The notes: a model not told the origin generated them from the letters alone. A stretch of DNA of 64,000 bases from CAG-390 sp045644325 (GCA_045644325.1 JAZRGT010000077.1:49100-113099), one strand, 5' to 3'. Numbered from the stretch's first letter, positions 52,725 through 61,651 are shown. A program made the numbers and translations.

Positions 52725-53066
52725 TTAATTAATTCTCTTCTTTTCGCATTTCAAACCTTTGATAAATGAAAACAGTATTGCCAAACCCGCTCCTAATATC
52801 ATACAAAAGACAAATCCGAGAATAAAGAGCACAGAAAGCGTTTCCCAGCCCGAAAGCGTGTTCCATTTGTATGCGCAGTATATAACACCGACAAAATATA
52901 ATGCAAACGGACAATAACGCAGAATCATGATCCGGCACTTACTTTGCAACAAAAACTGTACAGCATACCCCACGGCAATCGCAAAGTATATCCCTGCCGT
53001 CAAAAGCGGATTTGACCAATTCCATAAAGCTTCAAAGAATCCTATTTCAAATAAACCCGATACCAT
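52725..53066 (-). CDS. Small membrane protein with three helices
   Basis: 113 residues, with three hydrophobic helices (about 17-38, 48-66 and 75-102) and a basic C-terminus. No family recognised. It begins 3 bases after the stop of the 53070 lipoprotein gene, so it belongs to the same operon. Confidence 0.68.
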   Translation of the reverse strand: MVSGLFEIGFFEALWNWSNPLLTAGIYFAIAVGYAVQFLLQSKCRIMILRYCPFALYFVGVIYCAYKWNTLSGWETLSVLFILGFVFCMILGAGLAILFSFIKGLKCEKKRIN

Positions 53067-53069
53067 GAT

Positions 53070-54155
53070 CTACTCCTTAATTTCGTAATTATCAACCGTT
53101 ATGATCTCGATCCGCGCGAGGTCTTTTTTACTGTCCGAGAAGGACAGGGTGACGGTGCGCGTGAGGGTGTCTATCTTATCGGTGTAGATCAGCTCGAGAT
53201 CGTATAGGAAATCTACGGGAGCATCGGTCAAAAAATGATTGACGAGTGTGAGCGAGGTCGTGCCGTCGTTATAAAGCTCGAGCTTTGTACCCTCGAACTC
53301 GGTGGTGTTTTTGTAAATATCGCGGTTGATGGCGAGCTTTTCGAGGACGTCACCGATGCTGTCGCCGTATTTGATGCCGTAGGGCAGAACAAGGGATTCG
53401 ATCTCGACGGCGGCATAGAATGAGTTGGTATAACGCACCTTACCGTCCTTCGCGTGATAATCATTTTCATAGCCGAAAAGCTCTCCGTTTGCCTTGCACC
53501 CGCCGCCGAATTCGCCGTCATAGTGGCAATAAACGGGCACAATAGAGGGATCGAGGCCCTCCGCGTATTTTTCGGCAAGATCGAGAAGTGTTGACTGACT
53601 CATACTCTTGACGAATCCCTCGTCGTCGAGGAATTTCGCAAATCCCGAGAGATCGGAATCGGGAATGCGGTTGACCTGCTCGGCAATCTCCACGGTAACG
53701 GAAAACTCGACCCAGGTGTTGTACTTTTCGCCGTCAACGTAGAATTCCGAGCGCAGACGGTAATTGCCGACTCTCGAGGTGTCAAAAGGCTTGAGCGAAT
53801 AGCCTTTATCAAGCGTTTTGCCCGCCGGAAGCATAAGCGCGATCGCGGGAACCGACATTTCTTCCTTTTGAACGGACGTCCACGTCCCGTCCTCCCCGAG
53901 TAGTTCGACCGAGTAGCCCTCGCCGAAAACGATCTCAAAATCGGTATCGTTGTGCCAAGTTACTCCGATTGAGGACGGACTGACGCTATTAAGCGTCATA
54001 TAAAAACCTTCAAGCTCGGTGTGAATCCCGTCGTCGCCGTTCATAACGAGCTCGTCTGTGATCACGCCGCCGCACGGGTGTTGGTTATCGAAACAGGAAA
54101 CCAATATGAGAAGCGCCAACAGAAGCGTGAGCGCGAAAGTACATTTCTTTTTCAT
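53070..54155 (-). CDS. Lipoprotein with bacterial Ig-like (Big_14-type) domain
   Basis: 361 residues, lipobox LVSC (Cys 21). Residues ~45-155 look like a Big_14-type Ig domain: VSPSSIGVTWHNDTDFEIVFGEGY, then VSVPAIALMLPAGKT, then SLKPFDTSRVGNYRLRSEFYV. The C-terminal half is beta-rich (SLVLPYGIKYGDSIGDVLEK) without a known domain. It lies 16 bases downstream of the 54172 gene and is in the same ECF-type-promoter operon. Confidence 0.8.
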   Translation of the reverse strand: MKKKCTFALTLLLALLILVSCFDNQHPCGGVITDELVMNGDDGIHTELEGFYMTLNSVSPSSIGVTWHNDTDFEIVFGEGYSVELLGEDGTWTSVQKEEMSVPAIALMLPAGKTLDKGYSLKPFDTSRVGNYRLRSEFYVDGEKYNTWVEFSVTVEIAEQVNRIPDSDLSGFAKFLDDEGFVKSMSQSTLLDLAEKYAEGLDPSIVPVYCHYDGEFGGGCKANGELFGYENDYHAKDGKVRYTNSFYAAVEIESLVLPYGIKYGDSIGDVLEKLAINRDIYKNTTEFEGTKLELYNDGTTSLTLVNHFLTDAPVDFLYDLELIYTDKIDTLTRTVTLSFSDSKKDLARIEIITVDNYEIKE

Positions 54156-54171
54156 TGTATATCTCCTTTCA

Positions 54172-55824
54172 TCATTCGCCGTAAACTATGAGAAGCGCAA
54201 CTCCTTTGCTGTCAAGGTAAACAGTCTGGCAGCCGCCGAGGGTGCCGCGTGTTGAAAAAGTGACAGACCATATATTGTCCCAATCGTCGTACAGCACCGT
54301 TACGGTATCGTACTCTATCGTGCATTCATTCTTTGCCCTCTCTGCGGCTTCGGTGCTATTCGTAACAGAACTCTCGGACGTGTTCTTGAATCCTTGGGAT
54401 ATAACTCCCGGTTCGCCGGCTTTATAGGTTTTGCTGATATTGTCAAACGAAAAGCTTCCGATCGAGCTTTCGGGCACTATGAATTTGAAAATGCACTCGT
54501 TGCACCGAACCGAATATTCGGTGATATCGGGATCACAGCCTCTGCCGTCGGCCACCTCTCGGAAAACAATGAGGTATTCACCGGGGAGCAGAGTGCTGAT
54601 ATCCTCGATCTTCTCAAAGGAATATTTAAGCTCGTTATAATCGGTATCGTAGACCTTAACCTTTGCGGTGTAGAGATTCACGTTCACGGGCGGGTAGACC
54701 TGAAGATTACCTTTATAAAAGATCGTGGGAAAGCCCGAGTGATCTTCCTTATCTCTTATAATCTTGTAAACGCCTGAGCCGTCGTACGAAAGTGCCCCTT
54801 CCTTTTTGTGCTCCTCTACCCAAAGCATACATTGAATCGGTCTTATGTCAAAATCGCCCGACTGAATCATTACGCTGCTGTAATTATACTCCGTTTTTTC
54901 GGCAGACTTTGACGGCACGGTAAGACGGAAGAAGTCCTGATAGCTGTACTGCTCATAGGCATTCGGATCGCGCGGCTTGGTATCGTAGCTTACGGAAAAT
55001 ACCACAAGGTATTCGCCCGCAGGGAGATAGTCAAGCTCTCTCACGGAAAAGTCGCTGTGCAGCTCTTCATAGTTCAAGCCGTATATCGACGTGCGTGTAA
55101 TCTTTGTATATTCGGGGATCTCAATGTCCAAGCCGCCCTCGTATACCAAGAGCGGAAACGTAGACACATCGGTATCATCATCTCTGAAATACTGCCACAC
55201 GCCCAATCCGTCGCAACCGATTGCAACAGTTCCGTCCGCGTGCTGAATGTAACAGCTCGTTCCCGTTCTTATCGGATTCACCGTCTTACCTGCGGAGCTG
55301 ACCGTGATGGAGCTGTATTTGTATTTTTCGTTTTCGTTCTGGGAAGTGGTATCGGTTACGCGCAGAATATTTTCAAACACGCGACTGTCATCTCCGCGCC
55401 AAAGCTTGAGGGAATACTCGCCGCAAACGGCGTCGGTGGGAATTTTGAATACATAGGTATGACTTCCTACCGCGCCCTTTTTTATTGTCTTTTCGACTTC
55501 ATCACAGGGAAACTGAAGCGCATTATATTCTTCCAGATTGCCGCCATACGCTCCATCGTCTGTCAGATAATAAAGCTCCGCCCAAGGAATATAATCATTG
55601 CCGGAACAGCCCATATACTTCTGAGCTCTACCCGAAATGTTTTTGACGTACGTTTTGATCTGTATCTCCTCGCCGCGCAGATACTCGCTCTTCTCGATCT
55701 CGTATGAGAACTCAAATATCTTATTTTTCTCCGAGTCCTCAAGAGAAGAGTCACCGATGCCCTCGCAAGATGAAAACAGACCGACGAGCATTATTAATAC
55801 GAGAATAATTGATAATTTTTTCAT
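54172..55824 (-). CDS. Lipoprotein with two copies of a novel domain
   Basis: 550 residues from ATG 55824 (the TTG at 55833 is too close to GGGAG). Lipobox FSSC (Cys 20). An Ig-like domain (~37-155, SEYLRGEEIQIKTYVKNISG) is followed by two copies (167-305 and 312-451) of an unrecognised ~140-residue domain: YSSI, later (I)xPI, FPxLxY, (I)YxxxYxEL, and LPAGEYLVVF. The last ~60 residues form a small alpha-beta unit with PepSY-like outline (EYDTVTVLYDDWDNIWSVTF). First gene of an operon with 53070 and 52725. Confidence 0.82.
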   Translation of the reverse strand: MKKLSIILVLIMLVGLFSSCEGIGDSSLEDSEKNKIFEFSYEIEKSEYLRGEEIQIKTYVKNISGRAQKYMGCSGNDYIPWAELYYLTDDGAYGGNLEEYNALQFPCDEVEKTIKKGAVGSHTYVFKIPTDAVCGEYSLKLWRGDDSRVFENILRVTDTTSQNENEKYKYSSITVSSAGKTVNPIRTGTSCYIQHADGTVAIGCDGLGVWQYFRDDDTDVSTFPLLVYEGGLDIEIPEYTKITRTSIYGLNYEELHSDFSVRELDYLPAGEYLVVFSVSYDTKPRDPNAYEQYSYQDFFRLTVPSKSAEKTEYNYSSVMIQSGDFDIRPIQCMLWVEEHKKEGALSYDGSGVYKIIRDKEDHSGFPTIFYKGNLQVYPPVNVNLYTAKVKVYDTDYNELKYSFEKIEDISTLLPGEYLIVFREVADGRGCDPDITEYSVRCNECIFKFIVPESSIGSFSFDNISKTYKAGEPGVISQGFKNTSESSVTNSTEAAERAKNECTIEYDTVTVLYDDWDNIWSVTFSTRGTLGGCQTVYLDSKGVALLIVYGE

Positions 55825-55850
55825 TGTTTTCAACTCCCTTCACCCTTATA

Positions 55851-55875
55851 GACGGAAAAACCAGCAAAAAGTTCC
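55851..55875 (-). promoter_or_regulatory. ECF-sigma-like promoter of the 54172 operon
   Basis: On the minus strand GGAAC (55875-55871), then 16 bases, then CGTC (55854-55851), about 27 bases before the start codon. GGAAC/CGTC with ~16 bp is the classic extracytoplasmic-function sigma pattern. A sigma-A-like pair (TTGACA...TAAAAT, spacer 17) also lies further upstream around 55930-55900. Confidence 0.6.
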
Positions 55876-55889
55876 ACGGTTTGCGAATT

Positions 55890-56042
55890 TTTTTCAATTT
55901 AATTTTACTATATTTTCGGTTTGGTGTCAATAGCAGAAATTATACTTATATAATTTAATTAAATCATCAGCCGTAGGGGACGGCGCCTCGACATCCCAAG
56001 TGCTTAACTATATCTCTGTAAACGATGTTAGCACACTCAAAA
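55890..56042. repeat. Duplicated upstream segment and solo repeat arm
   Basis: From the ribosome site to about 56000 the sequence parallels that at 58258-58435, upstream of the 57375 operon. It includes a TTTCGGTTTGGTGTCAATAG stretch and ends in a GTAGGGGACGGCGCC solo arm (about 55970-56001). No gene. Confidence 0.75.
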
Positions 56043-56333
56043 TCAGCCTTCCCGGCGGGGGAAGGTGGCAGCCAAAGGCTGACGGATGAGGCGCTTATTA
56101 AGATATTGTTTTTCGAGCGTAGCGAGACAATCTTCCCCGATTGCCTGCATTAAATACTTTTTTCTTATCAAACTTGGCAAACATCTTTCGCATTTTATTC
56201 TTTTGCAATCTGAATGCAGAACGAAGTATTTTATTGGGTATGTTTTGGAAGATTTTCGCTTCGCGAAAATCTATATCATATTAGGCGCCTCATCCGTCAC
56301 TTCGTGACACCTTCCCCCACCGGGGAAGGCTGA
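56043..56333. repeat. MITE-like inverted-repeat element, copy B
   Basis: About 291 bp with TCAGCCTTCCC and GGGGAAGGCTGA ends. The arms match copy A (12669-12962), including the right-arm hairpin GTCACTTCGTGAC in CATCCGTCACTTCGTGACAC. The centre is AT-rich, with no coding potential. It separates the 54172 and 56470 lipoprotein operons. Confidence 0.88.
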
Positions 56334-56469
56334 TTTTGTATGTGCTAACATAGCTTTCTGCTTTTTATGTACTTTAAGATATTGTTTTTTATAATTTGTT
56401 AGTAACCTGAAATTTGCCTGTGGCAAATTTCAATTTTAAAAGAAATGTTCGAGATCCCTTTTAATTACG

Positions 56470-57369
56470 TCACCTCACGACAAGCTTGAAAACCAAAGCG
56501 GATTTTGTCAGCTTATAATCGTATTCGCCGACTACCGAATGCGGCGCGTCTGCGGGAGTTTTTACGTTTTCAATAACGACTATAACGTATTCGCCGGGCG
56601 GGAGCAGATTCATATCTCCAAGTTTCTCGACGTCGTTAAAATCGGTGTCGTATATCCGGATAGACGAGTGGCTCACGTTCTCGTGCTTTTCAAAGGTTAA
56701 CCCGTCTTCAAGCACAAGTACGGGGAATTCATCGGGATTGTAGTTGCTGTCGCTCATAATATACTCCCAACCGGCGATCTCCTCCGTCCATACCGATTCT
56801 TCATTTTTATAGAAGGTATAGCCGATAAGCACCGAAATCGGTTTTATCGTATGCATACCCGATGCCACCGTATAATCGCAGTACTTGTGAGGCAGTTTAT
56901 CGAGAATTATGATCGCGTCATTGTAGGTGCACACGTTTCCGCGGTAATTGAGAGTGATAGAATACGGTCCGGGTGCGGCATCCTTGGGAATGATGAAGGT
57001 GAAGGTCTTCTTTCCCACCTGTCCCGCTTTTGCGGTAAATTCTTCGGAGCCGCTGACGGTATCGATCGGGAAAGGCTTGATTATTGCGCTCATCTCACCG
57101 TCTTCCGACTGACAGTGAAGCTCTACCGTGGGATAGTAGCTGTTGATAACGGCACTGTAAGTGAGGTCTTTTCCCGAAATATTCGTCACGCAAGTTGTGA
57201 TGGTGAAGGATTCTCCGCGTCTGAACTCGCGCTTGGGCAGCGGCTCATACGACACCTCAAATTCGGGCGCATAACTGTCGACCACAGGACCGCCGTCGCC
57301 TATCCCCTCGCAAGAGGAAAACAGACCAACGAGCAGTATTAATGCGAGAATAAATGATACTTTTTTCAT
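56470..57369 (-). CDS. Lipoprotein with Ig-like and novel C-terminal domain
   Basis: 299 residues from ATG 57369. Lipobox FSSC (Cys 20); CEGIGD follows, identical to the 54172 product. Ig-like domain ~37-157 (REFRRGESFTITTCVTNISG), then one copy (161-299) of the shared unknown domain: IKPISVLIG, FPVLVLEDGL, IRIYDTDFNDV, LLPPGEYVIVVI. Second gene of the 57375 operon (5-base gap). Confidence 0.82.
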   Translation of the reverse strand: MKKVSFILALILLVGLFSSCEGIGDGGPVVDSYAPEFEVSYEPLPKREFRRGESFTITTCVTNISGKDLTYSAVINSYYPTVELHCQSEDGEMSAIIKPFPIDTVSGSEEFTAKAGQVGKKTFTFIIPKDAAPGPYSITLNYRGNVCTYNDAIIILDKLPHKYCDYTVASGMHTIKPISVLIGYTFYKNEESVWTEEIAGWEYIMSDSNYNPDEFPVLVLEDGLTFEKHENVSHSSIRIYDTDFNDVEKLGDMNLLPPGEYVIVVIENVKTPADAPHSVVGEYDYKLTKSALVFKLVVR

Positions 57370-57374
57370 TATTT

Positions 57375-58250
57375 TCAGCCCCTTACTATAAGTTTGAAAA
57401 GATTTTCCCAATGCGATTTCCAATAATCCTGCGGGTTCGAGACCTCGCCGCTTTCGTACTCGGAAAAGACTACCAGATATTCGCCCGCGGGGAGATCGGA
57501 AAGTCCTTCAAAATCGCCGCTATATTCGATCATTTCGTAATTCAGATCATAAATCGTCAGCCGATCGTTATAAGTTATATGCGTGGGCACGTTTAACTCA
57601 ACTTTTCCGTTCAGTATAAGCACAGGAAAAACACTTGGGTCGGTTTCGGGATTGTTGAAAAGATAGTAAACACCGTCCGAGCTTCCCGACTCTTGCATCT
57701 CGCCGTTTACGTAATGCGAGCCGCTGAGCATACACTTTATCGGATGAATGCCTTCTTCACCGATCGCCACGACTATCGAGCTATATCGGTATTTTTCGTT
57801 TTCGTTCTGCTCTGCGGGGCGGACTACTGTTATCGCGTCGGAAAATACCTTTTCATATCCGTCGAAGGAAAGCACTACCGTGTACTTGCCGATATGAGCG
57901 TCCTCAGGGATCGGGAAAGAAACCGTCTTCTCGCCGCTCTCGCCGTCCTTCGCCTTATGATTTTGGGGTTTGTACTCGATTGCCAGGTACGGAAACTGTT
58001 CGATTGGATCGCCAAGCGTACTGTCATCAAGCTGAGGATAGAGGCGAACATATGGAACGAATGGTCCATATTTCCATCTGTAGGTTCTGCCCGAAATATT
58101 CGTCACCTTCGCCGTTATCTTCACGGTCTCGCCGACGAGGTAAGTCGTTCTGTCGCTCTCGTAGGTAAGCTCAAATTCATAACCGCCCGCGCAGGCGGGG
58201 AAAAGCGTGATTATCACCATTAACGCGAGAATAATAGATATCTTTTTCAT
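57375..58250 (-). CDS. Lipoprotein with Ig-like and novel C-terminal domain
   Basis: 291 residues from ATG 58250 (AAAGGAG upstream). Lipobox FPAC (Cys 20). Ig-like domain ~23-143 (TTYLVGETVKITAKVTNISG), then one copy (153-291) of the shared unknown domain: YRYSSIVV, IHPIKCML, FPVLILNGKV, LTIYDLNYEMI, DLPAGEYLVVF. First gene of an operon driven by an ECF-like promoter. The substrate or signal of these proteins is unknown. Confidence 0.82.
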   Translation of the reverse strand: MKKISIILALMVIITLFPACAGGYEFELTYESDRTTYLVGETVKITAKVTNISGRTYRWKYGPFVPYVRLYPQLDDSTLGDPIEQFPYLAIEYKPQNHKAKDGESGEKTVSFPIPEDAHIGKYTVVLSFDGYEKVFSDAITVVRPAEQNENEKYRYSSIVVAIGEEGIHPIKCMLSGSHYVNGEMQESGSSDGVYYLFNNPETDPSVFPVLILNGKVELNVPTHITYNDRLTIYDLNYEMIEYSGDFEGLSDLPAGEYLVVFSEYESGEVSNPQDYWKSHWENLFKLIVRG

Positions 58251-58257
58251 TTCATCA

Positions 58258-58435
58258 ACTCCTTTCACCCTTATAGACGGAAAAATAAGCAAAAAGTTCC
58301 ACGGTTTTTGGAATTTTTTCAATTTTATTTTACTATATTTTCGGTTTGGTGTCAATAGCAGAAACTATATCTATATAACTTAAATTAAATTATCAGCCGT
58401 AGGGGACGGCGCCCTCGACGTCCCGAGCCGCACTG
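58258..58435. repeat. Upstream segment duplicated from 55830-56000
   Basis: About 175 bp before the 57375 gene matches the segment before the 54172 gene, with a few changes. Its far end is a GTAGGGGACGGCGCCCTCGA solo arm (58396-58432). Confidence 0.8.
58276..58300 (-). promoter_or_regulatory. ECF-sigma-like promoter of the 57375 operon
   Basis: On the minus strand GGAAC (58300-58296), 16 bases, CGTC (58279-58276). Identical in spacing to the promoter at 55851-55875. Confidence 0.6.
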
Positions 58436-58481
58436 AATTATATAATTGCTTATATTCAGGAGCTATTTATTAAATTATTTC

Positions 58482-58627
58482 CGTAGGGACCGACGTCCTC
58501 GGCGGTCCGAGCCCAACGAACGTATTGCTTTGCACAACACCAAGAAAACAACATCATACTTTCTTGATTTTACACACATATATAATTTAATGCCCACGGA
58601 CCGACGAGGACATCGGTCCCTACGAGG
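58482..58627. repeat. GTAGGGACCGACGTCC inverted-repeat element, copy b
   Basis: About 146 bp with arms like copy a (14668-14820): CCGTAGGGACCGACGTCCTC on the left and the near complement on the right. The AT-rich centre (ATTGCTTTGCACAACACC..., TATATAATTTAATGCCCACG) matches too. A solo arm follows at 58674-58713. Confidence 0.85.
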
Positions 58628-58739
58628 ATAATTTAATTATTCGTCCCTAAATTTTGAAAACAATAATATTTTGTGCAGTTCCTGGACGTCGAGGGCGCCG
58701 TCCCCTACGACTTTTAATTTTATATGTGCATAGAGATAA

Positions 58740-59035
58740 AAAGTGCAGTAGAATAGAGCTCGGGATTGCGCCGTCTGCGGACGGCGCGTGATATGCGCGC
58801 TTCGCGAGCGCGATATATCCTGCGGATACAATATACCTGCCAGCACGATATATTTCGCTTCGCGAAATGTAAAGGTATAAATTTGCCCGAGGCAAATTTC
58901 AATTTCAATAAAATTATTTTTCGCCTTCGGCGAAAAATTTCCATAACTTCGACGAAGGCGAAATATCACTCACGCGAAGCGTGAATATCACTTTGCGAAG
59001 CAAAATATCAATCGCGAAGCGAAATTAACTCCTTT
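58740..59035. repeat. Mini-palindrome array upstream of the rhamnosidase
   Basis: At least eight short palindromes in a row (e.g. CGCCGTCTGCGGACGGCG, GCGCGCTTCGCGAGCGCG, TTTCGCTTCGCGAAA, TCGCCTTCGGCGA, CACGCGAAGCGTG), several joined by ATATCA linkers. No frame here looks coding. The same pattern is at 36690-36765. Confidence 0.75.
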
Positions 59036-59040
59036 TTCTC

Positions 59041-59069
59041 TTGCATTTTCACTAAATTTATAGTATAAT
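59041..59069 (+). promoter_or_regulatory. Sigma-A promoter of the rhamnosidase gene
   Basis: TTGCAT 59041-59046 and TATAAT 59064-59069, spacer 17. Confidence 0.65.
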
Positions 59070-59102
59070 AAACTAACTCTATAAATCCGCAAGGAGAACA
59101 TT

Positions 59103-61595
59103 ATGAAAAAGGCAAGATTTATAACCCATCCTTCGCTCGTGGGCAAGCCCGCCGAGCATCCTTGGAAAAATATGAAATTCAACAGCTACGAGCGCGATCT
59201 TGAGCCCGGGAAGGGTCTTCTCAACCTGCTTTGCGAGTTTGCGCCCGAGCCCGGACGTGCCGTCGAAAAGATCACCCTCCGCGCAACTGCGCTCGGTATC
59301 TTCGATCTTTTCCTCAACGGTCAGCGCGTAGGTCTTGAGGTCGACGGCATCCCCACCGCCGATGAATACAAGCCCGGCTGGACCGACTACCGCAAGCGCG
59401 TATTTGAATATGAATACGACATCACCGAGCTCTGTAAGGAAAACAACCGAATCGTAGCCGAGGTCTCCCCCGGCTGGTGGACGGGCAGAATCTCCTTCGG
59501 CTTCTACGGCTTCAAGCCGATGGCGTTCGCGGGCGAGATCGAGATCGAATACGCCGACGGCGAAAACGACATCATCGCTACGGGCGAGGATTGGAAGGCT
59601 TCCATCTGCGGTCCCGTTATGTTTGCCGACATCTGGGACGGTGAATATTACGACGCAACCGTTCCCGAGCCCTCTCTCTGCCCCGAGGCACACGAATGGG
59701 TAGACGCTACTCTCTTCACCGATTGCACCTGCGAGATCGTTCCAATCGTAGGTCCTACCATCAGACCGCGTCACGAGCTTCTTCTCCGCCCCATTTCCGC
59801 AGTCTGCCACAACGGCACCATCCACGACGGTTCGGAATACGGCGAGATCAACGTCCTCTCGAAGTCCGTCGGCGATTGGTGCGAGCAGACCAGACTCGAA
59901 TACGGCGAGTCGCTCATACTTGATATGGGTCAGAATATGGTCGGCAGACCGATCCTTATGTTCAAGGCACCCCGCGGCACCAAGATCACCGTTTACTTTG
60001 CCGAAATGCTCAATGACAGCGGCGATCCCGCGCGTGGAAACGACGGCCCCAAGGGCAGTATGTATATCAAGAACTACCGCTCCGCAACCGCCCGCCTCGT
60101 TTACGTCGCTTCGGGTAACGGAATCGAGACCTACTTCCCCACCCACTCCTTCTTCGGCTTCCGATACCTTGAAATCCGCGCCGACAACGATATCGACGTC
60201 CTCTCGGTTGCGGGCGAGGTCATCTGCTCGGAGTTCACCGAGACCGCAGAATTCTCCTGCGACAATCCCGAGGTCAACCGCCTCTATTCGAATATCGTCT
60301 GGGGTATGAGAGGAAACTACTTCTCCGCTCCCACCGACTGTCCTCAGCGTGACGAGCCTCTCGGATGGTCGGGCGACACGCAGATCTTTGCGGCCGCGGC
60401 ATCCTATCTTGCCGACATCCGTCCCTTTATGCACAAGTGGCTCGGCGACGCGCGCGACTCACAGCAGGGCTTTGACGGCGCATACTGCGACGTTATCCCG
60501 CGCGTATTCACCGGCAACAACGGCAACGCCGCTTGGGGCGATGCAGGACTGATCGTTCCGAACAAGCTCTATGAAATGTACAACGATACCGCTATCCTCG
60601 AGGAACATTTCGACTCGATGGAATACTATATGCAGTATCTCGAGCAGTTCGGTCTTGAAGGCCCCAACACCGCTTACGGCGACTGGCTCAACTATGACGT
60701 GACCGACAAGCGTTATATCGCTGTCGCTTACTACGCTTACGATGCGGCTCTTATGAAGAAATTCTGCGACATCCTCGGCAAGCCCGAGCGAGCAGAGCAT
60801 TACGCAGAGCTCCGCGAGCGCATTGTTTCCCACTTCCGTTGCAGATATATCGAAAGCGGCGACCTTACCATTAAGACTCAGACCGCATATCTGCTCGCGC
60901 TTGCATTCGACCTCGTTCCCGCAGAGGACCGTCAGACATATATCGACAGACTTGAAAAGAAGATCATCGACAACGATTATACCCTCTCGACCGGCTTCGT
61001 CGGCACGGGTATCCTCAACCAGACTCTTGAAAAGCTCGGTCTGCACTCGCTCTGCTACTCACTCTTGCTCCAGACCCGCGATCCCAGCTGGCTCTACTCC
61101 GTCCGTCAGGGCGCGACCACCGTTTGGGAGAGATGGAATTCCTACACTCTCGAGCGCGGCTTCGGCGACGTCGGTATGAACTCCTTCAACCACTACGCTT
61201 ACGGCGCAGTCGCTGAATGGCTCTATTCGGGTATGTGCGGCATCAAGCCCGACACCGAAATGCCCGGTTGGGAGCACTTCTTCCTCGCTCCGACTCCCGA
61301 TATGAGAAGCGATGACGAGCTCCCCGAGGGTCAGAAGCGCATCACCACCGCACGCGCGGCTTATGAATCGATCATGGGACGCATTGAAAGCGCGTGGGTA
61401 AACGTTGACGGCAGATTCGAATACAGCTTCCTCATCCCCGAGGAGAGTGCGGCTACCGTTTCTCTCGTATCCGAAAAGGATACCTTCAAGATCAACGGAA
61501 TCGAATTCAAGCTTGAGGAAATGAACGGCAGACGTCAGGGCGATCGCATCCTCTTCCCGCTTTCCGAGGGCGCTTATACAGTTGTTATCGGATAA
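59103..61595 (+). CDS. GH78 alpha-L-rhamnosidase, probably cytosolic
   Basis: 830 residues, AAGGAG upstream. It follows the GH78 layout: N-terminal beta domains with LFLNGQRVG, ADEYKPGWTDYRKRVFEYEYD and NRIVAEVSPGWWTG; the (alpha/alpha)6 catalytic barrel with TDCPQRDEPLGWSGDTQIFA (acid residues D412, D417, E418); WGDAGLIVP; and a C-terminal beta domain. It removes terminal rhamnose from plant polysaccharides or flavonoid glycosides. There is no signal peptide, so the substrate must be imported first. It is single-gene, with no transporter beside it. Confidence 0.93.
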   Translation: MKKARFITHPSLVGKPAEHPWKNMKFNSYERDLEPGKGLLNLLCEFAPEPGRAVEKITLRATALGIFDLFLNGQRVGLEVDGIPTADEYKPGWTDYRKRVFEYEYDITELCKENNRIVAEVSPGWWTGRISFGFYGFKPMAFAGEIEIEYADGENDIIATGEDWKASICGPVMFADIWDGEYYDATVPEPSLCPEAHEWVDATLFTDCTCEIVPIVGPTIRPRHELLLRPISAVCHNGTIHDGSEYGEINVLSKSVGDWCEQTRLEYGESLILDMGQNMVGRPILMFKAPRGTKITVYFAEMLNDSGDPARGNDGPKGSMYIKNYRSATARLVYVASGNGIETYFPTHSFFGFRYLEIRADNDIDVLSVAGEVICSEFTETAEFSCDNPEVNRLYSNIVWGMRGNYFSAPTDCPQRDEPLGWSGDTQIFAAAASYLADIRPFMHKWLGDARDSQQGFDGAYCDVIPRVFTGNNGNAAWGDAGLIVPNKLYEMYNDTAILEEHFDSMEYYMQYLEQFGLEGPNTAYGDWLNYDVTDKRYIAVAYYAYDAALMKKFCDILGKPERAEHYAELRERIVSHFRCRYIESGDLTIKTQTAYLLALAFDLVPAEDRQTYIDRLEKKIIDNDYTLSTGFVGTGILNQTLEKLGLHSLCYSLLLQTRDPSWLYSVRQGATTVWERWNSYTLERGFGDVGMNSFNHYAYGAVAEWLYSGMCGIKPDTEMPGWEHFFLAPTPDMRSDDELPEGQKRITTARAAYESIMGRIESAWVNVDGRFEYSFLIPEESAATVSLVSEKDTFKINGIEFKLEEMNGRRQGDRILFPLSEGAYTVVIG

Positions 61596-61651
61596 AATCC
61601 GAGAAAACTCTTTAAAATTTACAAATTTCACGAGAAATTCATAATTTTATC

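Noticed and set aside
58637..58984. Several overlapping short frames
   Set aside because: All fall in the palindrome array and are Arg/Ser-rich by chance.
59079..60434. Long minus-strand open frame
   Set aside because: Opposite the GH78 rhamnosidase; Val/Asp/Gly-rich without a domain.
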